This document shows, one piece after another, positions 1 through 5,219 of a stretch of DNA of 5,219 nt. The notes beneath the pieces are model-generated. The model ran no database searches. It had not been told where the DNA came from and saw nothing but the letters and a program-made list of their open reading frames with translations. The translations under genes and the position numbers were made by a program. How positions within the stretch are numbered: the stretch's first letter is position 1; every line of letters begins with the position of its first letter. Source of the stretch: Spirochaetales bacterium (GTDB lineage Bacteria > Spirochaetota > Spirochaetia > Sphaerochaetales > Sphaerochaetaceae). The stretch covers positions 1 through 5,219 of the forward strand of contig JAQYFM010000285.1 in assembly GCA_028723145.1 (NCBI GenBank). The letters run 5' to 3'.

Positions 1-730
1 CATCTTCATAGTAGTTTGGAGCTCTATCGCCACCTCTTAAAATTAAGTGACAAGCATCATTTCCTTTAGTTCTTAATACAACTGTTTGACCATCTTTATT
101 AATACCAATAAAGGATGCAGGAACAGATGCACTCTTAATTGCATTTATTGCATTAGTAAGCTCACCACTAGTTGAGTTTTTAAAGCCTACAGGTACTGAT
201 AAACCACTTGCTAAGTTTCTATGAGTTTGGCTTTCTGTAGTTCTAGCACCAATACTTGACCAGCTCATCAATTCATCGATGTATTGAGGAATAATTGGGT
301 CTAAAACCTCACAACCAAGTGCTAAGCCTTTTTTACTAATTTCAATTAATAATGAACGTGCAGTTTTTAACCCCTTTTCAATATCATAAGTTCCATCTAA
401 ATCTGGATCAAGGATAAGGCCTTTCCAACCAACTGTTGTTCTTGGCTTTTCAAAATATACTCTCATTACAACGTAAAATTGGTCACTAATCATATCGGAT
501 AATGACTTTAATCTATCAGCGTAATCGAGAGCCGCTTCAGGATCATGGATTGAGCAAGGACCGACGATTGCAAGCAAGCGATGGTCTTTACCACTTAATA
601 TATTTTCAACAGTTCTTCTTGACTCTTCAATCTGGCTAGAAAGCTCTGGTGAAACAGGATATAAATTTGCAATCTCATTTGGAGTTGCTAATGATGAAAT
701 ATCGACAATTCTAGTATCTTTGTTACTCAT
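1..730 (-). CDS. aroF: 3-deoxy-7-phosphoheptulonate synthase (DAHP synthase), type I AroF/G/H class, C-terminus cut by window edge
   Basis: Condenses phosphoenolpyruvate with erythrose 4-phosphate to DAHP, the first step of the shikimate pathway, in the cytoplasm. The 243 visible residues (family length about 350) align by eye with E. coli AroG/AroF from the first residues on. Motifs seen: VGPCSIHD (56-63, with metal-ligand Cys59), RVYFEKPRTTVGWKGL (90-105), EVLDP (141-145), GARTTESQTHR (161-171), VGFKN (181-185) and CHLILRGG (227-234). The remaining metal ligands of the family (His, Glu, Asp) lie in the missing third. The ATG at 730 is chosen because RIVDI at 7-11 matches the RIKEI region near the AroG N-terminus, so no extension is expected. 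No Shine-Dalgarno precedes it; an extended -10 box ends 6 nt upstream, suggesting a leaderless mRNA. LDP at 143-145 and FIGINKDGQ (207-215) resemble tyrosine-sensitive AroF more than AroG or AroH. The isozyme symbol is therefore tentative; the family is secure. Confidence 0.95.
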   Translation of the reverse strand, partial: MSNKDTRIVDISSLATPNEIANLYPVSPELSSQIEESRRTVENILSGKDHRLLAIVGPCSIHDPEAALDYADRLKSLSDMISDQFYVVMRVYFEKPRTTVGWKGLILDPDLDGTYDIEKGLKTARSLLIEISKKGLALGCEVLDPIIPQYIDELMSWSSIGARTTESQTHRNLASGLSVPVGFKNSTSGELTNAINAIKSASVPASFIGINKDGQTVVLRTKGNDACHLILRGGDRAPNYYED

Positions 731-736
731 GAATTG

Positions 737-765
737 ATTATAGCAAAATGAGTTTTTTTGATAAA
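737..765 (-). promoter_or_regulatory. Extended -10 sigma70-type promoter of the DAHP synthase gene, predicted leaderless start
   Basis: On the minus strand a perfect TATAAT lies at 742-737, preceded by TGC, giving the extended -10 form TGnTATAAT. A weak -35 (TTTATC, 765-760) sits at exactly 17 bp spacing, and the spacer contains an A7 run. Six bases separate TATAAT from the ATG, so the standard +1 position falls on the A of the start codon at 730. No Shine-Dalgarno is present between the box and the ATG, which fits a leaderless transcript. The promoter begins just after the U-tract of the upstream operon's terminator. Confidence 0.75.
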
Positions 766-771
766 CGATGT

Positions 772-806
772 AAAATAAAAAATGGGTTAATCAATTTGAC
801 TAACCC
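772..806 (-). terminator. Rho-independent terminator of the three-gene operon
   Basis: On the minus strand GGGTTAGTCA pairs with TGATTAACCC (806-784) as a 10-bp stem with a 3-nt loop (AAT), followed by ATTTTTTATTTTA. The stem contains one G-U wobble (800 with 790). In plus-strand RNA that position is an A-C mismatch and the T-tract is not adjacent, so the hairpin is oriented for the minus strand. It starts 12 nt after the acyl-CoA synthetase stop codon and separates that operon from the co-directional DAHP synthase gene. Confidence 0.88.
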
Positions 807-818
807 GAAATTTTACAT

Positions 819-2615
819 TTATTTTTTATTTTTTGGATATAAGAAACGTTTAATCTTTTGTGTAGCAGTTCTTTCGAAGCTTTCTTCCTGGAGCTCAACT
901 GAGTCAATTCTGTTTTGACTTGAAAGCTCTTTATTAACAGTTTGCTTTAAGGAATGAATGTACTTTTTAGCTTCCTCTTTTGCCTCATCAATGGAAATTG
1001 CTAAGCTCTTTGCCATCAATTCGATATCAATTTTTATCAAAGCTAATAATGAACCATTATCACTAACTACCAAAGATTCCTCAACAAACTGCTGGTTATT
1101 AATTACACTTTCAATAGATTCAGGATAAATATTTTCACCTGCTGGTCCTAAAATCATAGTTTTACATCGACCCTTAATAGCAAGTTGATTTTTGTTATTA
1201 ATAAATCCTAAATCACCTGTTTTGAAGTATCCATCTTCAGTGAAAGACTCTTTATTTAAATCAGGATTATTGTAGTAACCACGCATTACATTTGGTCCTT
1301 TAACTACAATTTCTCCAATTCCTTCTGCATTTTTATTTATGAGCTTCATATCGACATCTGGAACGATATAACCAGTGTATCCAAGTCTATGATCCTTTTT
1401 CTTAGGTCCACATGCAGCAAGCAATGGACTAGTTTCAGTTAAGCCATAACCAAGAGCATATGGGAAGGCACCTCTATATAGGAACTCTTCAACCTCTTTA
1501 TCCAATGGGGCACCTCCTATACCAAAGAACTTAAGCTTTCCACCAAAGGTTTGAATAAGCTTTCTTTTAATAACCCTACAGACAAAGTTTTTAGTAAGTT
1601 TATTATTGTAAATTTTTTCAAATTTTCCACCATTTTTAATCATTGGAGCAACAGCTGACTTATATACTTTCTCAATTAACAGTGGAACAGAAAGAATTAC
1701 ATCTGGTCTAACATTCTTTAATGCTGGAAGTAATATTGAAACAACTGGAGGCTTACCTAAGAAGTGAATTTCAAGGCCTGACATCATACAAAGTATCTGG
1801 CCATTAGTAAATTCATATACATGGCTTACAGGTAAAATTGATAAAGCTCTCATACCTGGCTTGAGCTTAATGTATTGAGTTGTTGATAAATCGGCATTTC
1901 TAAGTAAGTTTTTGTGTGATAACACAACTCCCTTTGATGCTCCTGTTGTACCAGATGTATAAATAATTGATGCAATATCATCTTCCTCAAGTGGTAGTTT
2001 TGATAACTCCTTAATATTGAATTTAACACGAGTAACATCAAGGCCAGGAAGATCAAAGTAATTTTTATCTTCCATTATCTTTACACTGTCAGCAGGTAAA
2101 TAGAAGATATCCTCAAGTCTAATAACTTCAAGATTGTTTTCTAAGATATAATCCTTAATACCTAATATTTGTTTTTTTCCACCACAAACGAGTTTAGCAC
2201 CACAATTATTTAGGGCAAAGATAGTTTCTCTAGGAGTAAAGCCTGGAAGAATTGGTACTGCAATAGCACCAATTGATGTAATACCAAAATACATCATCAT
2301 CCACATTGGACTTCCTTCACCGTAAATTGCTATTTTATCACCTTTCTTAATTCCGATATTTAATAGATATTGGCTAATTGAATGTACCTTAAATGCAAGG
2401 TAGCGATATGTAAAGCTAACCTCATCTTCTCCACCTACTATTGTGTAGCAAAGCCTTGATGAATAGCGAGCTGTACATGCATCGATAAAATCTCTAAATG
2501 TATATTTTTTTAAGTTGAACATTGTAAGACCATCTTCACGATTAATCTTCATGCACTCCTTTTTTGAATACTCTTTTGCTTTTAGTTTTGCTACCTTTTT
2601 TTTTGATTTCGCCAT
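819..2615 (-). CDS. Long-chain fatty acid-CoA ligase (AMP-forming acyl-CoA synthetase, ANL superfamily)
   Basis: Activates a fatty acid with ATP to an acyl-adenylate and transfers it to CoA; likely cytoplasmic or membrane-associated. Over 598 residues it shows the full ANL motif set: P-loop YTSGTTGASKG (219-229), GYGLTETSP (389-397), KTGDLG (465-470), hinge region GRCKTMI (482-488), GENIYPESIE (493-502), and the C-terminal RTATQKIKR (582-590), whose first Lys (587) is the expected adenylation lysine. Length fits bacterial long-chain synthetases. The GPAGENIYPE form resembles AMP-binding proteins of Bacteroidetes and spirochaetes. Substrate length cannot be read from sequence; acyl-ACP ligation is an alternative. 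The N-terminus is very lysine-rich (10 Lys in the first 19 residues) and is encoded across an A9 run. The ATG at 2615 is preferred over an in-frame TTG at 2627, because that TTG is part of the TTGGGAG Shine-Dalgarno. Last gene of the operon, 2 nt after the metallo-hydrolase stop. Confidence 0.93.
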   Translation of the reverse strand: MAKSKKKVAKLKAKEYSKKECMKINREDGLTMFNLKKYTFRDFIDACTARYSSRLCYTIVGGEDEVSFTYRYLAFKVHSISQYLLNIGIKKGDKIAIYGEGSPMWMMMYFGITSIGAIAVPILPGFTPRETIFALNNCGAKLVCGGKKQILGIKDYILENNLEVIRLEDIFYLPADSVKIMEDKNYFDLPGLDVTRVKFNIKELSKLPLEEDDIASIIYTSGTTGASKGVVLSHKNLLRNADLSTTQYIKLKPGMRALSILPVSHVYEFTNGQILCMMSGLEIHFLGKPPVVSILLPALKNVRPDVILSVPLLIEKVYKSAVAPMIKNGGKFEKIYNNKLTKNFVCRVIKRKLIQTFGGKLKFFGIGGAPLDKEVEEFLYRGAFPYALGYGLTETSPLLAACGPKKKDHRLGYTGYIVPDVDMKLINKNAEGIGEIVVKGPNVMRGYYNNPDLNKESFTEDGYFKTGDLGFINNKNQLAIKGRCKTMILGPAGENIYPESIESVINNQQFVEESLVVSDNGSLLALIKIDIELMAKSLAISIDEAKEEAKKYIHSLKQTVNKELSSQNRIDSVELQEESFERTATQKIKRFLYPKNKK

Positions 2616-2617
2616 AA

Positions 2618-3376
2618 TTACTCCCAATAGCTCTTTCCACGTTCACAAATAATATATCGATTATTTAAAGGAAGTGTTGAAACCATCTCATTAAGCTTTT
2701 CAATCGAATTATTATTTTGACTTACATGGATAAAATAAATAGTCTTATCGTTTAAATTACTATCGATAATAAAGTCATGAGCTTGAGCATTTGATAAATG
2801 TCCACGCTCACCTCTTACTCTTCTCTTTAATACATATGGATACTTTCCATTTTCAAGCATTACATCATCGTAATTGCTCTCTACAAAAAGTACGTTACTA
2901 CACTTTGCAAGTTCAATTGCTCTTTCTGGAACTACACCAGTGTCAGTCATTAAGAAAAATGAATATGAACCATTTACAATTCTGTAACCTACACTACCTT
3001 GACAGTCATGAGAGGTTTGAAAGCTAGTTATTTCAAAGTCATCTATAATTACTTTTTCTCCATAGCTAAATGTAAAATAATTATCACTCTTCAAACCTAG
3101 CTTTAGTAATATAGACTCTCCTCCTTCCTTCATGCTTTGACTTAAGAAAATATCAACATTAATATTTCGAAATAAAACGCCTGCGCCCTTTACATGATCA
3201 GGATGTAGATGAGTCAAAAATAATGCTTTAATCGATTCATATGGAATTTTGGCATCCAATAATCGTCTTTTTAACCCAGTTAAGGTTAAGCCCATATCGA
3301 TTAAGATTGTAGTTTTACCATCGAAAAATGCATATGCATTTCCACAGCTTCCACTTGTTAGCACGCTATATCTCAC
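2618..3376 (-). CDS. WalJ/YycJ-like MBL-fold metallo-hydrolase (probable nuclease or phosphodiesterase)
   Basis: A 252-residue metallo-beta-lactamase-fold protein, full length for the YycJ/WalJ group, members of which have been described as 5'-3' DNA exonucleases. Seen: the N-terminal SVLTSGSCGNAY strand (4-15), LIDMGL (25-30), the metal motif THLHPDH (55-61), TSHD (121-124), MTDTG (143-147, Asp ligand), FVESNYD (164-170), KRRVRGERGHLSN (184-196) and IHVSQNNN (216-223, distal His). ESN(H/Y)D and GH(L/V)SN are characteristic of this group as opposed to RNase Z or glyoxalase II. No signal peptide; cytoplasmic. It starts with GTG at 3376, whose last two bases open the TGA stop of the preceding gene (GTGA overlap); GAGG seven nt upstream serves as Shine-Dalgarno. 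In Firmicutes walJ sits beside the WalRK two-component system, which is absent here, so that regulatory link does not carry over. Substrate unproven. Confidence 0.9.
   Translation of the reverse strand: MRYSVLTSGSCGNAYAFFDGKTTILIDMGLTLTGLKRRLLDAKIPYESIKALFLTHLHPDHVKGAGVLFRNINVDIFLSQSMKEGGESILLKLGLKSDNYFTFSYGEKVIIDDFEITSFQTSHDCQGSVGYRIVNGSYSFFLMTDTGVVPERAIELAKCSNVLFVESNYDDVMLENGKYPYVLKRRVRGERGHLSNAQAHDFIIDSNLNDKTIYFIHVSQNNNSIEKLNEMVSTLPLNNRYIICERGKSYWE
2621..2625 (-). promoter_or_regulatory. Ribosome binding site of the acyl-CoA synthetase, inside the preceding gene
   Basis: GGGAG at 2625-2621 lies 5 nt before the ATG at 2615. It is made of the last Trp and Glu codons (TGG GAG) of the upstream metallo-hydrolase gene, immediately before its TAA stop. 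This decides the start: the in-frame TTG at 2627 overlaps the site and cannot use it. The arrangement implies translational coupling of the two genes. Confidence 0.8.
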
Positions 3377-3705
3377 TTTGATGCCTCTTTTAAGAATTCT
3401 TCATCAAAGCCAGAGTGAGCTTTTGTTTTATTTCTTAGTATAGGTGTCCTCAATAACTCAGGATGCTCTATTACCTCTTCTTGAGGATTAAATTCACGCC
3501 ATGAATAACCATTTTTCTTATAGTAGGAACATTCATTATCAATATACTCATCAGCAGAGCATGATGAAAAAATACTTTCATATTCTTTTTTTGAAAGCTT
3601 TTTCTCATTTAAATCGATGTACTGAAATTCAATTTTTCTTTCTTTACACCATCTAATAGCCTTCTGTGTTGAACGGCATTTATTTGTTCCTATAATCTGT
3701 AACAT
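3373..3705 (-). CDS. ArsC/Spx/YffB-family thioredoxin-fold protein
   Basis: A 110-residue protein matching the length and pattern of the ArsC-related family: beta strand LQIIGTN, then Cys10 in CRSTQKAIRWC, then FQYIDLNEKKLSKKEY (27-42), and LLRTPILRN (84-92), the equivalent of the conserved R-x-P signature before the cis-Pro. Cys10 is at the arsenate-reductase/Spx active-site position, but the CxxC pair is replaced by C-R-S-T, as in single-cysteine members such as the YffB type. Other cysteines are at 20, 49 and 59; whether any acts as resolving cysteine is unknown. The family includes arsenate reductases, Spx transcription regulators and uncharacterised redox proteins; no arsenic resistance genes are nearby, so true arsenate reduction is not supported. 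ATG at 3705 has AAAAGG five nt upstream. First gene of the operon; its TGA overlaps the next gene's GTG. Confidence 0.85.
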   Translation of the reverse strand: MLQIIGTNKCRSTQKAIRWCKERKIEFQYIDLNEKKLSKKEYESIFSSCSADEYIDNECSYYKKNGYSWREFNPQEEVIEHPELLRTPILRNKTKAHSGFDEEFLKEASK

Positions 3706-3723
3706 AATTTCCTTTTTATTAAT

Positions 3724-3752
3724 ATTTTTAACGTTTTAAAGTGCTAAGTCAA
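3724..3752 (-). promoter_or_regulatory. Candidate promoter of the ArsC-like/WalJ-like/acyl-CoA synthetase operon
   Basis: On the minus strand TTGACT (3752-3747) is a 5/6 match to the -35 consensus, followed at 17 bp by AAAAAT (3729-3724), a 4/6 match to -10. Transcription would begin near 3717, leaving a leader of about 12 nt that still carries the AAAAGG ribosome site. The -35 is good; the -10 is weak and the surroundings are so A/T-rich that other registers are possible. Confidence 0.45.
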
Positions 3753-3788
3753 CAAACAATAATCTACTATTTATTAATTATGTGGGTG

Positions 3789-3811
3789 GTTAATATTAAC
3801 TATTTAACTAT
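3789..3811. promoter_or_regulatory. Palindrome plus tandem repeat in the divergent promoter region, candidate operator
   Basis: GTTAATATTAAC (3789-3800) is a perfect 12-bp palindrome. Its right arm overlaps two consecutive copies of TTAACTAT (3796-3803 and 3804-3811). The cluster ends two bases before the asnS -35 box and lies about 36 bp upstream of the opposite -35, a position suited to a regulator of one or both genes. No known regulator consensus is recognised, and A/T-rich DNA produces such patterns by chance. Confidence 0.35.
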
Positions 3812-3813
3812 TA

Positions 3814-3842
3814 TTGACGTGAAATAGGTAAAAGAATACAAT
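3814..3842 (+). promoter_or_regulatory. Sigma70-type promoter of asnS
   Basis: TTGACG (3814-3819, 5/6) and TACAAT (3837-3842, 5/6) are separated by exactly 17 bp. The predicted start is near 3849, giving a leader of about 27 nt with AGGAG at 3862-3866, nine nt before the ATG. A second possible extended -10, TGCTATATT (3846-3854), lies just downstream. The leader is too short for a T-box or other aminoacyl-tRNA-sensing structure. Confidence 0.72.
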
Positions 3843-3875
3843 TTTTGCTATATTTTTACTTAGGAGAGCATTAAA

Positions 3876-5219
3876 ATGCAAGAAAGAATCAAAGCCATTC
3901 TTCAAAGAGAGCCTAGTGAAGAAATTGTTAAGGCTGAAGGATGGGTACGTACAAAGAGAGATAGTAAGAACGTCTGCTTTTTAGAAGTCAATGACGGATC
4001 CACATTAAAAGGTTTACAGGTAGTTATCGATAAGGATTCTTTCAACAATAATGAAGTGCTTGATAAAATTACTACAGGTGCATCTGTAATTTGTAGTGGT
4101 AAAATTGTTGCTTCTCTTGGTGGTAACCAAGCAGTTGAAATGCAGCTTTCATCTCTTGACCTTGTTGGTGAATGCCCTGTTGATTACCCTCTTCAGAAGA
4201 AAAGACATACACTTGAATTCTTAAGAGACATTGCACATCTACGCCCAAGAACCAACCTTATTGGTGCTGTAACAAGAGTAAGAAATACATTAGCATATGC
4301 AGTTCATTCATTCTTCCAAGAAAATGGTTTTATCTATGTTAACACTCCTTTAATTACTTGTTCTGATGCAGAAGGTGCCGGTGAAACTTTTCAAGTTACT
4401 ACCTTAGATTTAGATAAAGTTGCAATGACAAAAGAAGGTTTAGTTGATTACTCAAAGGACTTCTTTGGTAAGAAAGCATCCTTAACTGTATCAGGTCAGC
4501 TTGAAGGTGAAACCTATGCAATGGCAATGAAGAATATCTATACTTTTGGACCAACTTTCAGAGCTGAAAATAGTAATACAACAAAGCACTTGGCTGAGTT
4601 CTGGATGGTTGAACCTGAGATGGCTTTCTGCTCATTAGATGGTGATATGGAAGTTGCTGAATCTTTCTTAAAGTATATCTTTTCAAAGTGCTTAGAAAAG
4701 AATCCTGAAGATATGGAATTCTTCGATCAATTTGTATTAAAGGGTAACATTGAAACTCTTAGACATGTTATTGAGACTCCATTTGCTCATATGACATATA
4801 CAGATGCAATTAAGGTTCTTGAGAAGGAAAATGACCATTTTGATTTCCCTGTTCACTGGGGTTCTGATATTCAAACTGAGCATGAAAAGTTTTTAACTGA
4901 AAAAGTTTGTAAGTCACCTGTTATTGTTACAGATTATCCAAAGGAAATTAAAGCTTTCTACATGAAGCTAAATGAAGATGGAAAGACTGTAAGAGGTATG
5001 GATGTTCTTGTTCCAAGAATTGGTGAGATTATTGGTGGTTCAGAAAGAGAGAGTGATCTCAATATTCTTCTTTCAAGGATTAACGAGCTTGGTTTAAACC
5101 CAGAGGATTATTGGTGGTATCTTGATTTAAGAAAGTATGGATCTGTTCCACACTCTGGCTTTGGCTTAGGCTTTGAAAGAGCAGTTCAATATGTAACTGG
5201 TGTACAAAACATCAGAGAC
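3876..5219 (+). CDS. asnS: Asparaginyl-tRNA synthetase, C-terminus cut by window edge
   Basis: Charges tRNA(Asn) with asparagine; class IIb aminoacyl-tRNA synthetase of the cytoplasm. The 448 visible residues stay in one open frame to the edge and align by eye along their whole length with E. coli AsnRS (466 aa). They end at GVQNIRD, so roughly 16-20 residues (the IPFPR tail) are missing. N-terminal OB-fold anticodon-binding domain at about 15-100 (GWVRTKRDSKN at 22-32); KRHTLEFLRDIAHLRPRTN (109-127) links to the catalytic core; motif 1 region near GFIYVNTPLI (151-160); AsnRS-type LTVSGQLEGETYA (203-215); motif 2 FRAENSNTTKHLAEFWMVEPE (228-248); GEIIGGSERE (383-392); motif 3 GFGLGFERAVQY (428-439). 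AsnRS is favoured over AspRS by the EGAGETFQV and SNTTKHLAEFWM segments. ATG at 3876 follows AGGAG and gives an N-terminus of family length. It is divergent from the ArsC-like operon. Confidence 0.97.
   Translation, partial: MQERIKAILQREPSEEIVKAEGWVRTKRDSKNVCFLEVNDGSTLKGLQVVIDKDSFNNNEVLDKITTGASVICSGKIVASLGGNQAVEMQLSSLDLVGECPVDYPLQKKRHTLEFLRDIAHLRPRTNLIGAVTRVRNTLAYAVHSFFQENGFIYVNTPLITCSDAEGAGETFQVTTLDLDKVAMTKEGLVDYSKDFFGKKASLTVSGQLEGETYAMAMKNIYTFGPTFRAENSNTTKHLAEFWMVEPEMAFCSLDGDMEVAESFLKYIFSKCLEKNPEDMEFFDQFVLKGNIETLRHVIETPFAHMTYTDAIKVLEKENDHFDFPVHWGSDIQTEHEKFLTEKVCKSPVIVTDYPKEIKAFYMKLNEDGKTVRGMDVLVPRIGEIIGGSERESDLNILLSRINELGLNPEDYWWYLDLRKYGSVPHSGFGLGFERAVQYVTGVQNIRD

Noticed and set aside
1850..2056. 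68-codon open frame on the minus strand inside the acyl-CoA synthetase
   Set aside because: Lies wholly within a conserved gene in another frame, has no family resemblance and no ribosome site of note; a shadow frame.
2616..2627. Longer acyl-CoA synthetase starting at the in-frame TTG at 2627 (four extra residues)
   Set aside because: The TTG is part of TTGGGAG, the Shine-Dalgarno for the ATG at 2615; the TTG itself has no ribosome site at suitable spacing.
2791..3443. Two plus-strand open frames (2791-3027 and 3249-3443) antisense to the metallo-hydrolase and ArsC-like genes
   Set aside because: Both are antisense to well-supported genes, with low-complexity Leu/His/Gln-rich translations typical of reverse-strand shadows.
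3782..3790. GTGGGTGGT G-rich patch in the A/T-rich intergenic region
   Set aside because: Stands out by composition but is too short for a quadruplex (no four G-runs) and matches no site I recognise.
3843..3875. T-box or other tRNA-sensing leader upstream of asnS
   Set aside because: The predicted leader is about 27 nt, and there is no specifier-loop structure, no TGGNACC-like T-box sequence and no terminator hairpin before the ATG.
1..5219. CRISPR arrays, insertion sequences, tRNA or rRNA genes, attachment sites
   Set aside because: No spaced direct repeats, transposase motifs, terminal inverted repeats or structural RNA signatures were found; nearly all bases are accounted for by five conserved genes and two short spacers.

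Overview
The window is a compact, AT-rich stretch of bacterial chromosome with housekeeping genes, short spacers and no sign of mobile DNA. Low GC, A/T-ending codons and the particular mix of protein types (bacterial AsnRS, AroF/G-type DAHP synthase, a WalJ-like nuclease fold, an AMP-forming acyl-CoA synthetase with a GPAGENIYPE core) suggest a low-GC anaerobe, perhaps a Treponema-like spirochaete. That assignment is a guess from protein flavour and has not been tested.

Layout: (1) 1-730, minus strand: 5' two thirds of a type I DAHP synthase gene (aroF-like), cut by the left edge. (2) 731-818: a terminator hairpin for the upstream operon, followed immediately by an extended -10 promoter for the DAHP synthase gene. 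The spacing puts the predicted transcription start on the A of the start codon, so the mRNA is probably leaderless. (3) 819-3705, minus strand: a tightly packed three-gene operon reading ArsC/Spx-family thioredoxin-fold protein, then WalJ/YycJ-like metallo-beta-lactamase-fold hydrolase (4-nt overlap), then long-chain acyl-CoA synthetase (2-nt gap). (4) 3706-3875: a divergent 170-bp intergenic region holding promoters for both directions, a perfect 12-bp palindrome and an 8-bp tandem repeat. (5) 3876-5219, plus strand: asnS, asparaginyl-tRNA synthetase, cut by the right edge about 16-20 codons before its expected end.

Functionally these are core genes: aromatic amino acid entry (DAHP synthase), fatty acid activation, asparaginyl-tRNA charging, and two less defined proteins (a redox-type small protein and a probable nuclease). 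The coupling of the last two with the acyl-CoA synthetase looks like shared transcription more than an obvious pathway. I see no new multi-gene system here. The most notable signals are the probable leaderless aroF-type transcript and the candidate operator in the divergent promoter region.
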